Positions 1 through 11,000 of a DNA stretch of 64,000 nt are shown here, one piece after another (position 1 is the first letter of the stretch; each line of letters begins with the position of its first letter). The position numbers and the translations under genes were made by a program. Origin of the DNA: Mycoplasma anserisalpingitidis. GTDB taxonomy: Bacteria; Bacillota_I; Bacilli_A; Mycoplasmatales; Metamycoplasmataceae. The notes under the pieces are model-generated. The model ran no database searches, had not been told where the DNA came from, and saw nothing but the letters and a program-made list of their open reading frames with translations. Where the stretch lies: contig NZ_CP041663.1 in NCBI RefSeq assembly GCF_007858495.1, positions 682,001 through 746,000 of the forward strand. The letters run 5' to 3'.

Positions 1-1005
1 AATACTGAAGTTATGAATATTTCATTGATTTCTCCTTGAATGGAAGATGAAGATAAACCTGAAAAAATAAGATTCGAATTAGAAAATAAATTGCAGGAAA
101 TTATTGGTGAAAAAATAAAAATTAAAGTAACATACGCTTCAGATGATTACTTAGTTAATTTGCAAAATATTAGCAAAGGAGTCATCGATTTGGCTTTTGT
201 TTCACATTCAAGTTATGAAAATTATATTAACCAAGATACAACAAAAGCTAATAAAATTAAACCAATAATACAAACACTTACTAAATCTTTTAAGTATGAT
301 AATGAAAAATTTAGTTATGTTGATGGAACAGAAAATGACAAAATAATAACTAGCGCTAAACTTCAAAGCGACTTGTTTAACCAAAAAAAATACAGCCAAT
401 GAAATTACTCATGAAATGGTTCAATTTATGAGCATTTTTATGATGACAAATTAGTAGATTTTCAACGTGGTATAATTTGAATTTCAGGAACTGATGAAGT
501 TAGAAATGAAATTGTAAACGCTTGAAATAATAAGGATTGAAACAAATTTAGAAGTTTCGGAATTGTGCATGGAAGTGCTGATTCAGGAAGTAAATATTTA
601 CTTCCAGAAAGACTTCTAAAACAACACTTTAACCTTGAAAACAATTCTTTTGTATCATTAGCTTATGAAATAACGAATTATTCAAATTATTTTTTGAACG
701 GTAAAACAAAGGATATGCTAAAAAATAATTCATTCCATATTTGTTTTGATAATGAAGGTTCATATTCATGAACAAAAAACACCATTGATAACATTTCTAA
801 GTACACACCTATGGAAAATGAAAAAATGGAAATTTTAGCATTAACAGATCCATTGCAATACAATATTGCTGTGGTAAATAGCAAAAAAGTGAACGAAGAA
901 ATTCAAAAAATAATTACTGATGCTTTTGTACAATTATATTCTTCAGGTAGTGACAATTGAGGTCCTACAGTTGGTTTTTATGGATACACAAAATACGAAC
1001 AATAA
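1..1005 (+). CDS. P37/Cypl-like ABC transporter substrate-binding lipoprotein (5' end outside window)
   Basis: The open frame enters at base 1 and runs to TAA at 1003-1005, giving at least 334 residues. TGA at 37-39, 403-405 and several later positions must be Trp. The visible start NTEVMNISLISPWME is the N-terminal strand of a periplasmic-binding fold, so signal peptide and lipobox lie upstream of the window. The P37/Cypl family binds thiamine pyrophosphate and resembles PhnD phosphonate-binding proteins. The family call rests mainly on gene order: an ATPase overlapping its 3' end and then a large two-part permease, as in the p37-p29-p69 operon of Mycoplasma hyorhinis. It would act as a lipoprotein on the outer face of the membrane. 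The ligand is inferred. Confidence 0.8.
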
Positions 1006-1720
1006 TATAGAACTTAAAAACGTTTCTGTTTATGACAAAAATAAATTGTTATTGTCTAAAATTAATCTCGAATTAAATCAAGGTGAATTAATAGGAATAA
1101 TTGGTAAAAGTGGAGCAGGCAAAACTACAATTTTAAATACTATAATTTCCTTCAATAACATTAAAACAGGGAAAATATGTTTTAATAATAAAATTATTTC
1201 GACAAGAAAAGATAAAAAAAAATTCAGAAAAAACATTTCTTATATTTCACAATTCCCTAATTTAATTAATGATTTAAGTGTTTTAGATAATTTAAACAGA
1301 TTATGCGAATTTAAAAAAAGTTGATTTAGTAGAATGTTTTGAAATCCTAAGGATAAAGAAAACGAAAAAATTATAAAAATTCTAGAAAATTTAGGACTAG
1401 AAGGTAAATTATTTGAAAAAACCGAAAAACTTTCTGGTGGTGAAAAACAAAGATTGATAGTTGCTATAGAAATTTACAATGATAAAAGCATAATTTTTGC
1501 TGATGAACCAACTTCGAATCTTGACCCATTCAATGCAAATTTAATTATCAAACAATTTAAAAAAATGAGCAAAAACAAAATTGTTGTTATCAACATTCAT
1601 GACTTGAATCTAGCAACCAAATATTGTGATAAATTGATTTGCCTAGAAAATGGAGAAATAAAAAATATAATCGAAAAGAAATATTTTAACAAAGGAAATT
1701 TAAATGAATTTTTTGACTAA
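980..1720 (+). CDS. P29-like ABC transporter ATP-binding protein
   Basis: A 246-residue ATPase starting at ATG 980, inside the 3' end of the binding-lipoprotein gene (26 bases of overlap), so translation is probably coupled. It has Walker A GKSGAGKTT (about residue 42), a signature LSGGEKQR, Walker B IIFADEPTSNLD and the switch His in NIHDLNLA. TGA codons at about 1321 and 1339 are Trp. Family and position match the PhnC-like P29 subunit that powers P37/P69 import. A longer start at 920 would lie wholly inside the upstream gene and is unlikely. Confidence 0.85.
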
Positions 1721-3335
1721 AATCAAGAACTTTTTTTCATGAGAAAGTGGTAGTAATAGAAAAATCAAATCTTGAGTTAAATGATTTGTAATATTTTTGT
1801 TAATATTGTTTTTTATTTATTGTTTACTAGACTTAAATCCTTTTCATATTTATTCTGATAATTTAACTGATTTACAAAAGACACTTTATAAGTTTTTTCT
1901 TCTTAATACTGTTGATGAAAAAAATTTTGCTAATTCTAATTTATGACAGATAAATTGAATTTATTTTTCTAAGACTATTCAATATGTTGTTTTAGGAAAT
2001 TTTTTAGGATTTATCTTTGCTATTTTTACATCATTTTATTCAACAAGAAAATTTCATAAGAACAAATTTTTTATTATATTTGTTAGAACCCTAATTTTAG
2101 TTTTAAGAATCTTACCAGTTTTTGTCTTTATCTCCTTAATTAGTAATTCATTTAATGGGATTTTAGGCGCAACTCTTATAATATTTTGATTTACCTGAAT
2201 ATGATTAAGTTCATATTTGACAAACCTTTTTGAAAACACCTCTGATGTTGAATATTGACAAATGATTTACTCAGGCAAGAGTAAACTTAATTCATTTTAC
2301 AAAAATATAATTTTAAGAAACAGACCAAAAATAATTTTGATGTATTTTCTTTCACTCGAGTCAAACATTAGGTGAACAACCGTATTGGGAGCTGTAGGAA
2401 TTTCTGGTATAGGTTTTTTATTTGAATTGTATCAATCAAGACATGAGTTTCTCTCTGTGACTATTTTATATATGTTTATTTTGATTCTTTCTCTTGAAAT
2501 GATAATGTTATTGTTTAATAAGTTTCTATTTAATAATTTTAAATTAAATACAAATTCAAATATTATTAATAATATTAATTATCGTAAACTACAGATTGCT
2601 TTGTTTATTTTATTAACCGTGACTTTCATATTATCAGTTAATATTATTAGAGAATTTGAATTTAAATCCATAAACTTTAATAATTTTTTTAGAACTTTAT
2701 ATAGGTTCTTAAATCCTGATTTTAGTGATTTTAATAAATTGGAATTAAATGGATGATTTTGGACATTAAAAATAATTAAACAATCTTATGTATGCTTGGT
2801 AATTTCAATATTTTTTAGTCTTATTTATTCTATTTTTATGTCTGAAAAAATAAATAATTGATTTGTTTCATATATATTAAAAACTATCCTTTCTTTTTTT
2901 AGGATGTTACCTTCAATTTTCATATTTTATCTGTTAAATATATTTTTAGATAGTATTGGTGCAATGACCTGAACGCTTGCTTTTGCGTCTTTTAGAGGTT
3001 TAACTAAGTATGTTTCTGAAAGTATAAATTCAATAGATATAAAATACTTTGAATACTATAAAATAATGAAAAAAAATAAATTTTATATTTACAGAAAATT
3101 GATTTTGCCTTACATAAAGAAAGATTTAATAAGTTACATTCAATTAGAATTTGAAAATATATGTAGAGATAGTTTATTTTATGGTGCTTTCACTGGTTGA
3201 GGATTAGGTAATTTATATATTATTTATGATAAAAAAGATAATATTGAAAAAATATCAGCTATTTTGATACCTATAACTCTTTTATTTGTTCTCTTTGAAT
3301 TAATCTCGATATATTTTAGAAAAACTCGAAGATAA
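1704..3335 (+). CDS. P69-like ABC transporter permease, two fused permease units
   Basis: A 543-residue hydrophobic protein that starts at ATG 1704, overlapping the ATPase gene by 17 bases. It contains more than ten TGA (Trp) codons. Two similar halves are visible, each with a coupling-helix-like stretch: RTLILVLRILPVFVF at about residues 131-145 and SFFRMLPSIFIFYLLN at about 400-415. Both are followed by conserved Gly segments (LGAVGISGIGFLFE; FTGWGLGNLYIIY). This is the PhnE-type permease arrangement duplicated in one chain, as in P69. It would form the membrane channel for the P37/P29 importer. A palindromic terminator follows directly. Confidence 0.82.
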
Positions 3336-3338
3336 TTA

Positions 3339-3358
3339 AGTCACTTAAGTGACTTTTT
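3339..3358 (+). terminator. Rho-independent terminator after p69
   Basis: Perfect palindrome AGTCACTTAAGTGACT followed by TTTTT, three bases after the p69 stop codon. Confidence 0.75.
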
Positions 3359-3364
3359 AATTTA

Positions 3365-3390
3365 TAAAAAATCACGAAATTAATCGTGAT
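3365..3390 (-). terminator. Terminator of the lysS-cof-tig operon
   Basis: On the minus strand ATCACGA-TTAATT-TCGTGAT is followed by TTTTTTATAAA, directly after the trigger factor stop. It is convergent with the p69 terminator. Confidence 0.75.
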
Positions 3391-3396
3391 AATCTA

Positions 3397-4611
3397 TTAT
3401 TTTTTACCATAATTGTACTTTTCATACAATTCAGGATTATTTATTTGTAAGTAGTGTTTTGCCACTTTTCTATCAATCAATACTTCAGCAATTTTTTGAG
3501 GATTTATATTCATATTTTGTCTGTCATTTTCTGTTGTCATAGACATTAGGGTTTTGTATTCTTTTTCAATTTCACCGTCTTCAAGAGTTATTTTTAATGA
3601 TCTTGGTAATCATGAACGAATAAAATTCATTTTAAATGCTTTTAAAGTTTGATTTTTGAATTGATCGTAATGTTCATTTTTAATTTCTTCAATTTCTTTT
3701 TCACTCATTTGTGTATTATTAAATTTGAATTGAGATATAAAATCTTGAATTCTTCTATGAATCTCTGAATCAATTAACTCTTTAGGCTCATCTTTTGAAA
3801 TATCAATTTGTTTTTCAAACTCTTGATAGATAGAAAGTGCATAATTGTGTAATTCTTTATTAAACAATTGTTCCACAACAGTTGAAACAATGAATTTTTT
3901 AGCATCATCTCTATTTTTTATTTCAGGTACTCCAATAAGTGATGCATTGTCATCATTAATAGGCATATTTTGAGTTTGTCTTACTCTCAAAACATCAACT
4001 CCATATTCTCTATTATCGATTGTAATCTCAACGTGTGACCCAACTTTAGCACCTTCAAGAGCTGCATCTAATTCTTTAAGTAAAGGATCTTTATCTTCAT
4101 CTGAATTATAAATATATTCACTATTTGATGATAAGTTTGATTGTCTATCTAAAATTTTTACTAAAACTAAATCGTTTTTTTCAAGAATTTTATCATTCTT
4201 ATCAATTTTAAATGCATAAGAATTCATAAATGAATCAATAAATGGTTGAATTTGAGGAGTTTCTTCTAGTTTGTCATTAATTTTATATTCAGGATGTACA
4301 TTTGAATTATTAAATCTTTCTAATTCATCAATGTAAAAGAAATGTAATTCAGCAGTACATTCTTCAATTTTTGAAATCACATTTTTGACAATTGGTGAGA
4401 AGTAAATTCTACTATAGTCGGTTGAAAATTCTCTAAAACATTCACCAATTTGCTTTGAAATGAAATTTGATGTTGCAATGCCTAAGATGTCATTTTGATT
4501 AAAATCTTTTCTACCTGAACTTTGCAAATAATCTGTGGCATTTTTTTGTTCAGCTAGTCAATCATTAATATTTGCATCAATTCTTTTAACTAAAACTTTT
4601 TTATTTTCCAT
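3397..4611 (-). CDS. tig: Trigger factor-like chaperone / peptidyl-prolyl isomerase (divergent)
   Basis: 404 residues with ATG at 4611, two bases after the cof stop; the RBS GGAG lies in the end of cof. The three-part order fits trigger factor. The N-terminal region has an SSGRKDF motif (about residue 31), a degenerate version of the ribosome-docking GFRxGxxP loop. An FKBP-like middle domain follows (ILEKNDLVLVKILD to about residue 200, including LEGAKVGSHVEITI). The rest is a long helical C-terminal arm. Trigger factor binds ribosomes at the peptide exit and shields nascent chains. The degenerate docking loop and modest length (usual size about 430-480) make this a divergent member; alternatively it is another SurA-like chaperone. 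Confidence 0.65.
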
Positions 4612-4613
4612 TT

Positions 4614-5501
4614 TTACTCCACTTCAACTGGCACACCATTTCAAATTAAATAATTAATAGCTTCGCCAATTGCATCATCTTCATGATCACCGATAACAAA
4701 ATCTGCAGCTTGTTTTGCATCTTTTGTAGCATTACCCATAGCAATACCAATTCCACATTTAGTTAACATTTCCGTGTCATTACCACTATCACCAAATGCA
4801 ATAACATCTTCTATTTTTAGATTTAATTGCTGACAAAGGTACAGTAAACCTTGAAATTTTGAAATTCCTTTTTTGTTAACATCAGTATAAACTGAGTTTG
4901 TTAAAACAACTTGATATTTATCACCAAGAATTTTTTGCATTTCCTTTGTATTTTTCTCTGCTTTATTTCTTGGACTTCTTATTGCAACTTGAGTAATTGA
5001 TGCATTCTCTTCTTCTAAAGCAACTCTAACTTGTTCTTCTGTAAATCTATTTAAAATTGCAAGATCCATAGTTTCATTTTCAAGTCATGATGGTAATTCA
5101 CTACCATCATTTGAAAAAATAATTGTTCCATTAAAGGCATCTGTATCTACAGAAAAAATCAATTCCTCTTCTTTAGCTTTTTGAAGCATTGCCTCAAATG
5201 CATCCATACCAATTGAACCTAAAATTGTAGTTTCATTTTTTTCAAGATCGAAAGTTAAAGCACCATTTGAACAAACTAAATAATCGATATATTTTAAGAC
5301 TCCGTTATTAATTAAAGGGATAACTTTCAATAAACCCCTTCCGGTTGCAATTACGTTTGTCGAACCAAATCTTTTAGCTTCCATTAACATTTTCTCAGTT
5401 TCTGGGTGAAGAGTATTATCTTTTCTTAAAATTGTTCCATCTAGATCGAAAGCTAAAACTTTATTTGCTAATCCTTTTTTCTTTCTTCTAACAACCGGCA
5501 T
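4614..5501 (-). CDS. Cof-type HAD-IIB family hydrolase
   Basis: A 295-residue protein whose ATG overlaps the lysS stop codon (TAATG). HAD motif I is FDLDGT (about residue 19), with a downstream ATGRG motif and motif IV GDSGNDTEML (about residue 238), followed by GIAMGNA. The Cof/YidA family dephosphorylates small phosphorylated metabolites such as sugar phosphates or flavin precursors in the cytosol; the substrate cannot be read from sequence. One TGA (Trp) at about 5082 divides the frame. It sits between lysS and the trigger factor gene in one operon. Confidence 0.88.
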
Positions 5502-6973
5502 TAATTTTCAACCTTTCTTTTAAGTGTTGGGAATAAAAGAACATCTCTAATTGAAGTTTTTTCAGTAAATAACATACATAATCTATCAATACCAATTCCG
5601 CAACCACCAGCAGGAGGCATTCCATATTCTAAAGCTTCAATAAAGTCATAATCAATATCACTTGCTTCATCATTTCCTTTATTTTTCTCTTCAAGTTGAA
5701 GTTCAAATCTTCCAAGTTGATCAATAGGATCATGAAGCTCAGTATACATATTTGCATATTCTTTTGTGTTGATGAATAATTCAGCTCTTTCAGTAAATCT
5801 CGGATCTTTACCTTTAGCTGTTAAAGGTGAGATTTCTATTGGATGTCCATACACAAAAGTTGGTTGAATTAATGTTTCTTCAATTAAAACTTCAAAAAGC
5901 TCATTAATAATGTGACCAATTGTGAAGTATTTTTCAACTTTAACTTTGTGTTTTTTAGCCACTTCAACCGCTTCTTCAAAACTAATTTCCCTGAAATTGT
6001 AACCTGTTGCTTTTGAAACTGCATCAACCATATCGATTCTATTGAATGGTTTAGTTAAATCAATTTCAACATCTCCATTCATAACTTTTTCTTTTCCAAG
6101 TTTTTTTGCAATTTGCTTGAACAATGCTTCTGTACGTTCCATCATTCCATCTAAGTTTGAATATGCTTCGTAAAACTCAATACTTGTAAATTCAGGATTA
6201 TGAGTTGTATCAATTCCTTCATTTCTGAAAATTCTTCCAATTTCGTAAACACGATCTCAACCACCAACAAGTAATTTCTTAAGAGGTACTTCTGTTGCGA
6301 TTCTTAAAACAAAATCTTGTGTTAAAGCGTTATGGAATGTTTTGAATGGTCTTGCTGATGCCCCGGAAATATAGTGATGTAAAATAGGTGTTTCAACTTC
6401 AATATATTCTAAATTATCGAAATATCTTCTGATTTCACTGATAATTCTACTTCTTGTTAAAAGTGCTGTTCTACTGTCATGATTCATGATCATGTCAACA
6501 TATCTTCTTCTGTATCTTTCTTCAACGTCGGTTAATCCATGGAATTTTTCTGGAAGTGGTCTAAGTGATTTGGTTAATAATTTTAAGTCACTTGTTCTGA
6601 CTGAAACTTCACCAGTGTGAGTTTTCATAACAGTTCCTTCAATATAAACAATATCACCTAAATCAAGTGCGTTAACTAATTTTGCTAATTCTACATGTTC
6701 TTTTTTGTTAAAGTAAGCTTGAATTCTACCGTGATAATCTTGAAGTACAATGAATGGACCTCTCATTGTCATAATTCTTCCGGCTATAGCGGTAAAAATA
6801 TTTTGAGATTCTAATTCTTCTTTAGATATATCTTCATATTTTTTAGCTAATTGATCACTGTATTCAATATCTTTTAAGCCATAAGCTAATTTAAAAGCTT
6901 CAATATTGTTATCTTTATAAAAATCTAATTTTTTTCTTCTGATCAATTCTTGTTCAGTGTATTTAAAACTCAT
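5501..6973 (-). CDS. lysS: Lysyl-tRNA synthetase, class II
   Basis: 490 residues, with ATG at 6973 preceded by GAAAGGA. It has an N-terminal OB-fold anticodon-binding domain (about residues 50-170, [15 protein letters not shown]). The class II core follows: motif 1 around [11 protein letters not shown], motif 2 FRNEGID, and motif 3 [11 protein letters not shown] near the C-terminus. It charges tRNA-Lys in the cytosol. Length is normal for bacterial LysS. TGA-encoded Trp occurs near 6257 (GGWDRV). It is the first gene of a three-gene operon, and its stop overlaps the cof start. Confidence 0.97.
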
Positions 6974-7084
6974 ATTTTTCCTTTCAAATAATAAGTATAT
7001 TAATTATATATATTTATTTTGTTTTTTAATACCCTAGTTTAAGTAAAATATGTATTTTTCTATTGCAAATAAGTTTAATTAAAC

Positions 7085-7107
7085 AAAAACACAACCATTG
7101 TTGTGCT
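7085..7107 (-). terminator. Terminator after the ABC ATPase gene
   Basis: Minus-strand hairpin GCACAAC-AATG-GTTGTG followed by TTTTTG, just downstream of the stop at 7113. Confidence 0.65.
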
Positions 7108-7112
7108 TAGTT

Positions 7113-8000
7113 TTATAATTGTTTTAATTGACTTGGATGTATTTTATTTGCATTTCTCTTATCACTGGTGATTTTACCATTTTCAACTCTAATAATTCTA
7201 TCTGCAATTGGCATCATTGAAGGGTTATGTGACACCATTACAATTGTTGTTCCTTCATTTTGGTTAATATCATATAAATTTGAAAGCACAATTCTCGTGG
7301 TATTTTCATCAAGAGCTCCAGTTGGCTCATCAGCAAAAATTAATTCTGCGTTTTTAGCTAAAGCTCTTAAGATAGAGATACGTTGTTGTTGACCACCAGA
7401 CATTTGAGCAGGGTATTTATCTTTAACTTCATAAATCTCATATTGTTTAAAAAGTTCATTAATATCTTTTTGTTTTTCTTTATTTTTTTGAAGATAAAGT
7501 CCAGTTTCAACATTATCATAACCAGTTAGATTTTCTAGTAAATTATAATTTTGGAAAATAAATGAAACATGTTTTCGTCTGAATAAAGTTAATTGATTAT
7601 CACTTAAATAAGGCAAATTATTGTCACAAACAATAACATCACCATGACTAGGGCGGTCTAGACCACTAATTAAATTTAATAAAGTACTTTTCCCTGAACC
7701 GGATTTACCATAAATTATGATGAATTCACCTTTTTTAATCTCTAAATCAACTTCATTCAGAACTTTGGTTACAGTATTACCAGAAAGATAATATTTACTA
7801 ACTTTTTGTACTTCAATAATGTTATTGTTGCTATTTTTCTTATTTTTATTTGCATCTTTTTTGCGTTTAGAATTAGTTGCTTTGTTAAGAAGCTTAGCAA
7901 CTTTATTACTTACAACATATTCTTTATCTTTAATTTCTGTATTAATATAATCGAAGACGTTATTTTTGGTAACTTTTAATTTTTTCTTAAAATTAAACAT
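7113..8000 (-). CDS. ABC transporter ATP-binding protein (MacB/LolD type)
   Basis: 295 residues with a lysine-rich N-terminal extension of about 60 residues ahead of the nucleotide-binding domain. Walker A is GKSGSGKST (about residue 98), the signature MSGGQQQR, Walker B LIFADEPTGALDE and the switch region VSHNP. The start ATG overlaps the stop of the giant permease (TAATG), so the two are translationally coupled and almost certainly form one complex. MacB/LolD-type ATPases drive FtsX-type permeases that extract lipoproteins or export peptides rather than import solutes. The substrate is unknown. Confidence 0.9.
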   Translation of the reverse strand: MFNFKKKLKVTKNNVFDYINTEIKDKEYVVSNKVAKLLNKATNSKRKKDANKNKKNSNNNIIEVQKVSKYYLSGNTVTKVLNEVDLEIKKGEFIIIYGKSGSGKSTLLNLISGLDRPSHGDVIVCDNNLPYLSDNQLTLFRRKHVSFIFQNYNLLENLTGYDNVETGLYLQKNKEKQKDINELFKQYEIYEVKDKYPAQMSGGQQQRISILRALAKNAELIFADEPTGALDENTTRIVLSNLYDINQNEGTTIVMVSHNPSMMPIADRIIRVENGKITSDKRNANKIHPSQLKQL

Positions 8001-11000
8001 TATTTTCCTTTCAATAATTCCACTGGTTTAATGCTGTTTATGTGTTTTCATGAAGCAAACGTTGTTGCTGCAAAAACACCAAAAACAATTATTAATGTAT
8101 AAATAACTTGCATAACTCCTAATTTTATTGGCACTGCAATAGCCGCTATTTGAATTAGTAAATTACTAAATATGTTGATAATAATTAGTGAAAATGGGAT
8201 AGCAATTAAGGTTGAAATAATAATAAATGGAATAAATATTGAGAAAAACATTGTAATCTTTTCTTTTTGACTATATCCTAGAATTGATCAAATTGCTATA
8301 TTTTTCTTGTTTTCATTAATTAAAATGTGTGAAATTATTACGATAATTGTCATTGTAATAATTAAACCTAAACTAATAATAATTGTTGATAAACTTTCCA
8401 TATTACTTGAAATTGATTTGGTAAATGAAACTTCTATATCTTTAGATTCCAATGAAGAAGCTGTAGACATGTATAATCAACCATCAAAAATTGCTGAATA
8501 TTTATCAATTGAAGTTTCAGGATTGCTTCTTAAGTTGTTAAATACAGTTTCATAATTGTTTGATGAACCTGAACTTAGAAACATAGCTACATCTTCTTTT
8601 GAATTTCCTGAAGTTATCATAACTCCTTTTTCACCAAATAAGTTATCATAAATTTCTTGTTTTTCTTTTAAGTCAAGATTATTAACATCATAAGTTGAAA
8701 GACCTGCTCAATAACCAGAAGGAGAATAAAGAGATGTGGAACCTAAAATTTGAGTAGCTTTATCAGAAGAAGAAAGAATTCCATTAAATGGTTGCTCATA
8801 TCTAAATTTCATTTTATCTAGTCCAGTAATTCTATCTGCATCATTTTTAGAGATAACAAATTCTTGATTAATGTAAGTTTCACTAATTCCAATAATCTTA
8901 AATTTATAAGTTGTCGAAGGTTTACTATAGTTAGAATTTATAGATTCATTTATTTTATAGGTATATCTATCAATATGATTCAATACACTTAAATCAATTA
9001 TAGAATCAATACCTAAATTAAATTTCTTAGAACTTACGTGGTTAATTACAAGAGGAATGTATCTATCATCTTTAAAATTATTTAATTTTTCAATTAAATC
9101 TTCACCGCTAGAATTTGTAATTTTGACTAATTTAGAATTTTTATCGTACCCGTAAAGTTTAATTGATTCATTGTTTATTTCACTTGAAACATAAGTGTAT
9201 TTCTCATCATATTTTTCATCAAAATAAATTCCACCAAATGAAATTAAGAAATCTTCCAATTCTTTTTCTTTAATTTTATTATATGCATTAACTAAAAATT
9301 CTCTATATTCTTCTCTTAAATTTTTTGTTGTTATTTGTTTAATATCGTATTCTTTGGTTTTGCTATTTCATTCATAGTACATGAATTTTGAATCAGTAAT
9401 TACAGTTTTATTTGGTATATAGTGGAAGAAGTTTAATTCTTTAGTTGTTTTTTCAAAATTCACTTGTCCTTCATCATTAATAACTAATCCTTCTTGAGTT
9501 AACTCAAGTTCTTTACCAATTTTATCTCTAATTAAATTAATTCTTGATTTTTGTGAATCTGGCATTGAATTGTATGCAATTGATCAAGGATCAACAGCAA
9601 TCCCTGAATCAACCTTAATATTAACTGAGAATTGTGAAAGTATGTGTGATGTAAACTCATCTGGTTCACCATTTTTGCCACCATAATTAATTATTGAAGA
9701 GTAACCAGGTCTAAAATAATCTGCATAATTTCTTTTTAATTCTATTCCTTCACCTAGAGGCACATAAATCGACTTATCCAAATCTTTAATGTCAAATGGA
9801 TGAATTGCTCCTCCTTGAGTAGTTGGAGTTTCTAAATCATATTTAAATTTGTAATGTCTATTTTGGTAAGTTTTTTGGATTGATTTATCAAATACATTGA
9901 AGGTAGATAATCCAAATATTACAGTAATTCCAGTAAGGATTATACTTAATGCAAATGACATTAATTTTCAGAAGCTATTGAATAATAATGAACCACTAAA
10001 TCTAACTTTAACATTATTTTTCTTAAGTAACTGTTGGAATTTCTTTTGTTTTTGACCGATTTTAATTTCAGTTATACCAGACATTAAATCAATTGGTTTA
10101 TAACGCAATGAAATTAGTGAAATTAACACAATTAATATTGACATTCCAATAAATGGAACAATAATTGTTAAAGCAAAACTTAAGAATGAGAATTTATATG
10201 GACTAGGTGGTAATGTTCAATAAGAGCTAAAAATCTTTCCAATTGGTTCTTGGAGAATGAATCCAATAATATAACCTGATATACCACCAATTAATGCTGT
10301 AAACATGGCAAAAACAGTAAATGAAAGTGATAGTTGCAATGTTGAATAGCCCTGTGCTACCAAGATACCAATAACCTTATTTTTATTATTAATATATCTT
10401 CTAATAATAAAGACAATTGAAGTTGAAACTAAAACTAATAGAACTGTAAGAATGATATTTGAAACATTTTGGATTGAACTTATTAAACCTGATAGAATAC
10501 TTACTCTAAGAGCTCTTTCAGGGTTGATTGGATCGGTTTCGGTTGCTTCATAAACCCTTTTTATTGCGGTACTTCCACTTTCTAAATTATTATTAACAAT
10601 ATTGGTTACTTGCTCTTTTAATTCAGAAGTTTTCATTTCATCAGGTGTTTTGATCAATAAATATTCTTTAACCACATTGCCTTGGTATGCGAATCTTACT
10701 CTATCAAAACCATTTTCATTAACATAAATTAATGCTTGATTTTTTGTATCAACTTGGATGTTGTTTTCATCAATTACTGGGTATAAATAGTCAGCAGTAA
10801 TATCTTCACCAATGATAATAAATTTGATTCCGTTAACATCAACCAAGAATTTTGAATCAAGAGAATTAATTAACCTCTCTATTTCCGTCGGTGTTTCAGG
10901 TATTTTGCCTTCATAAATAGCCTTATTATTATTTATTAAAAATGAGTAATTTACCTTAGCGACATATGAACTTGTATCATTGAATTTAATAACATTTTCA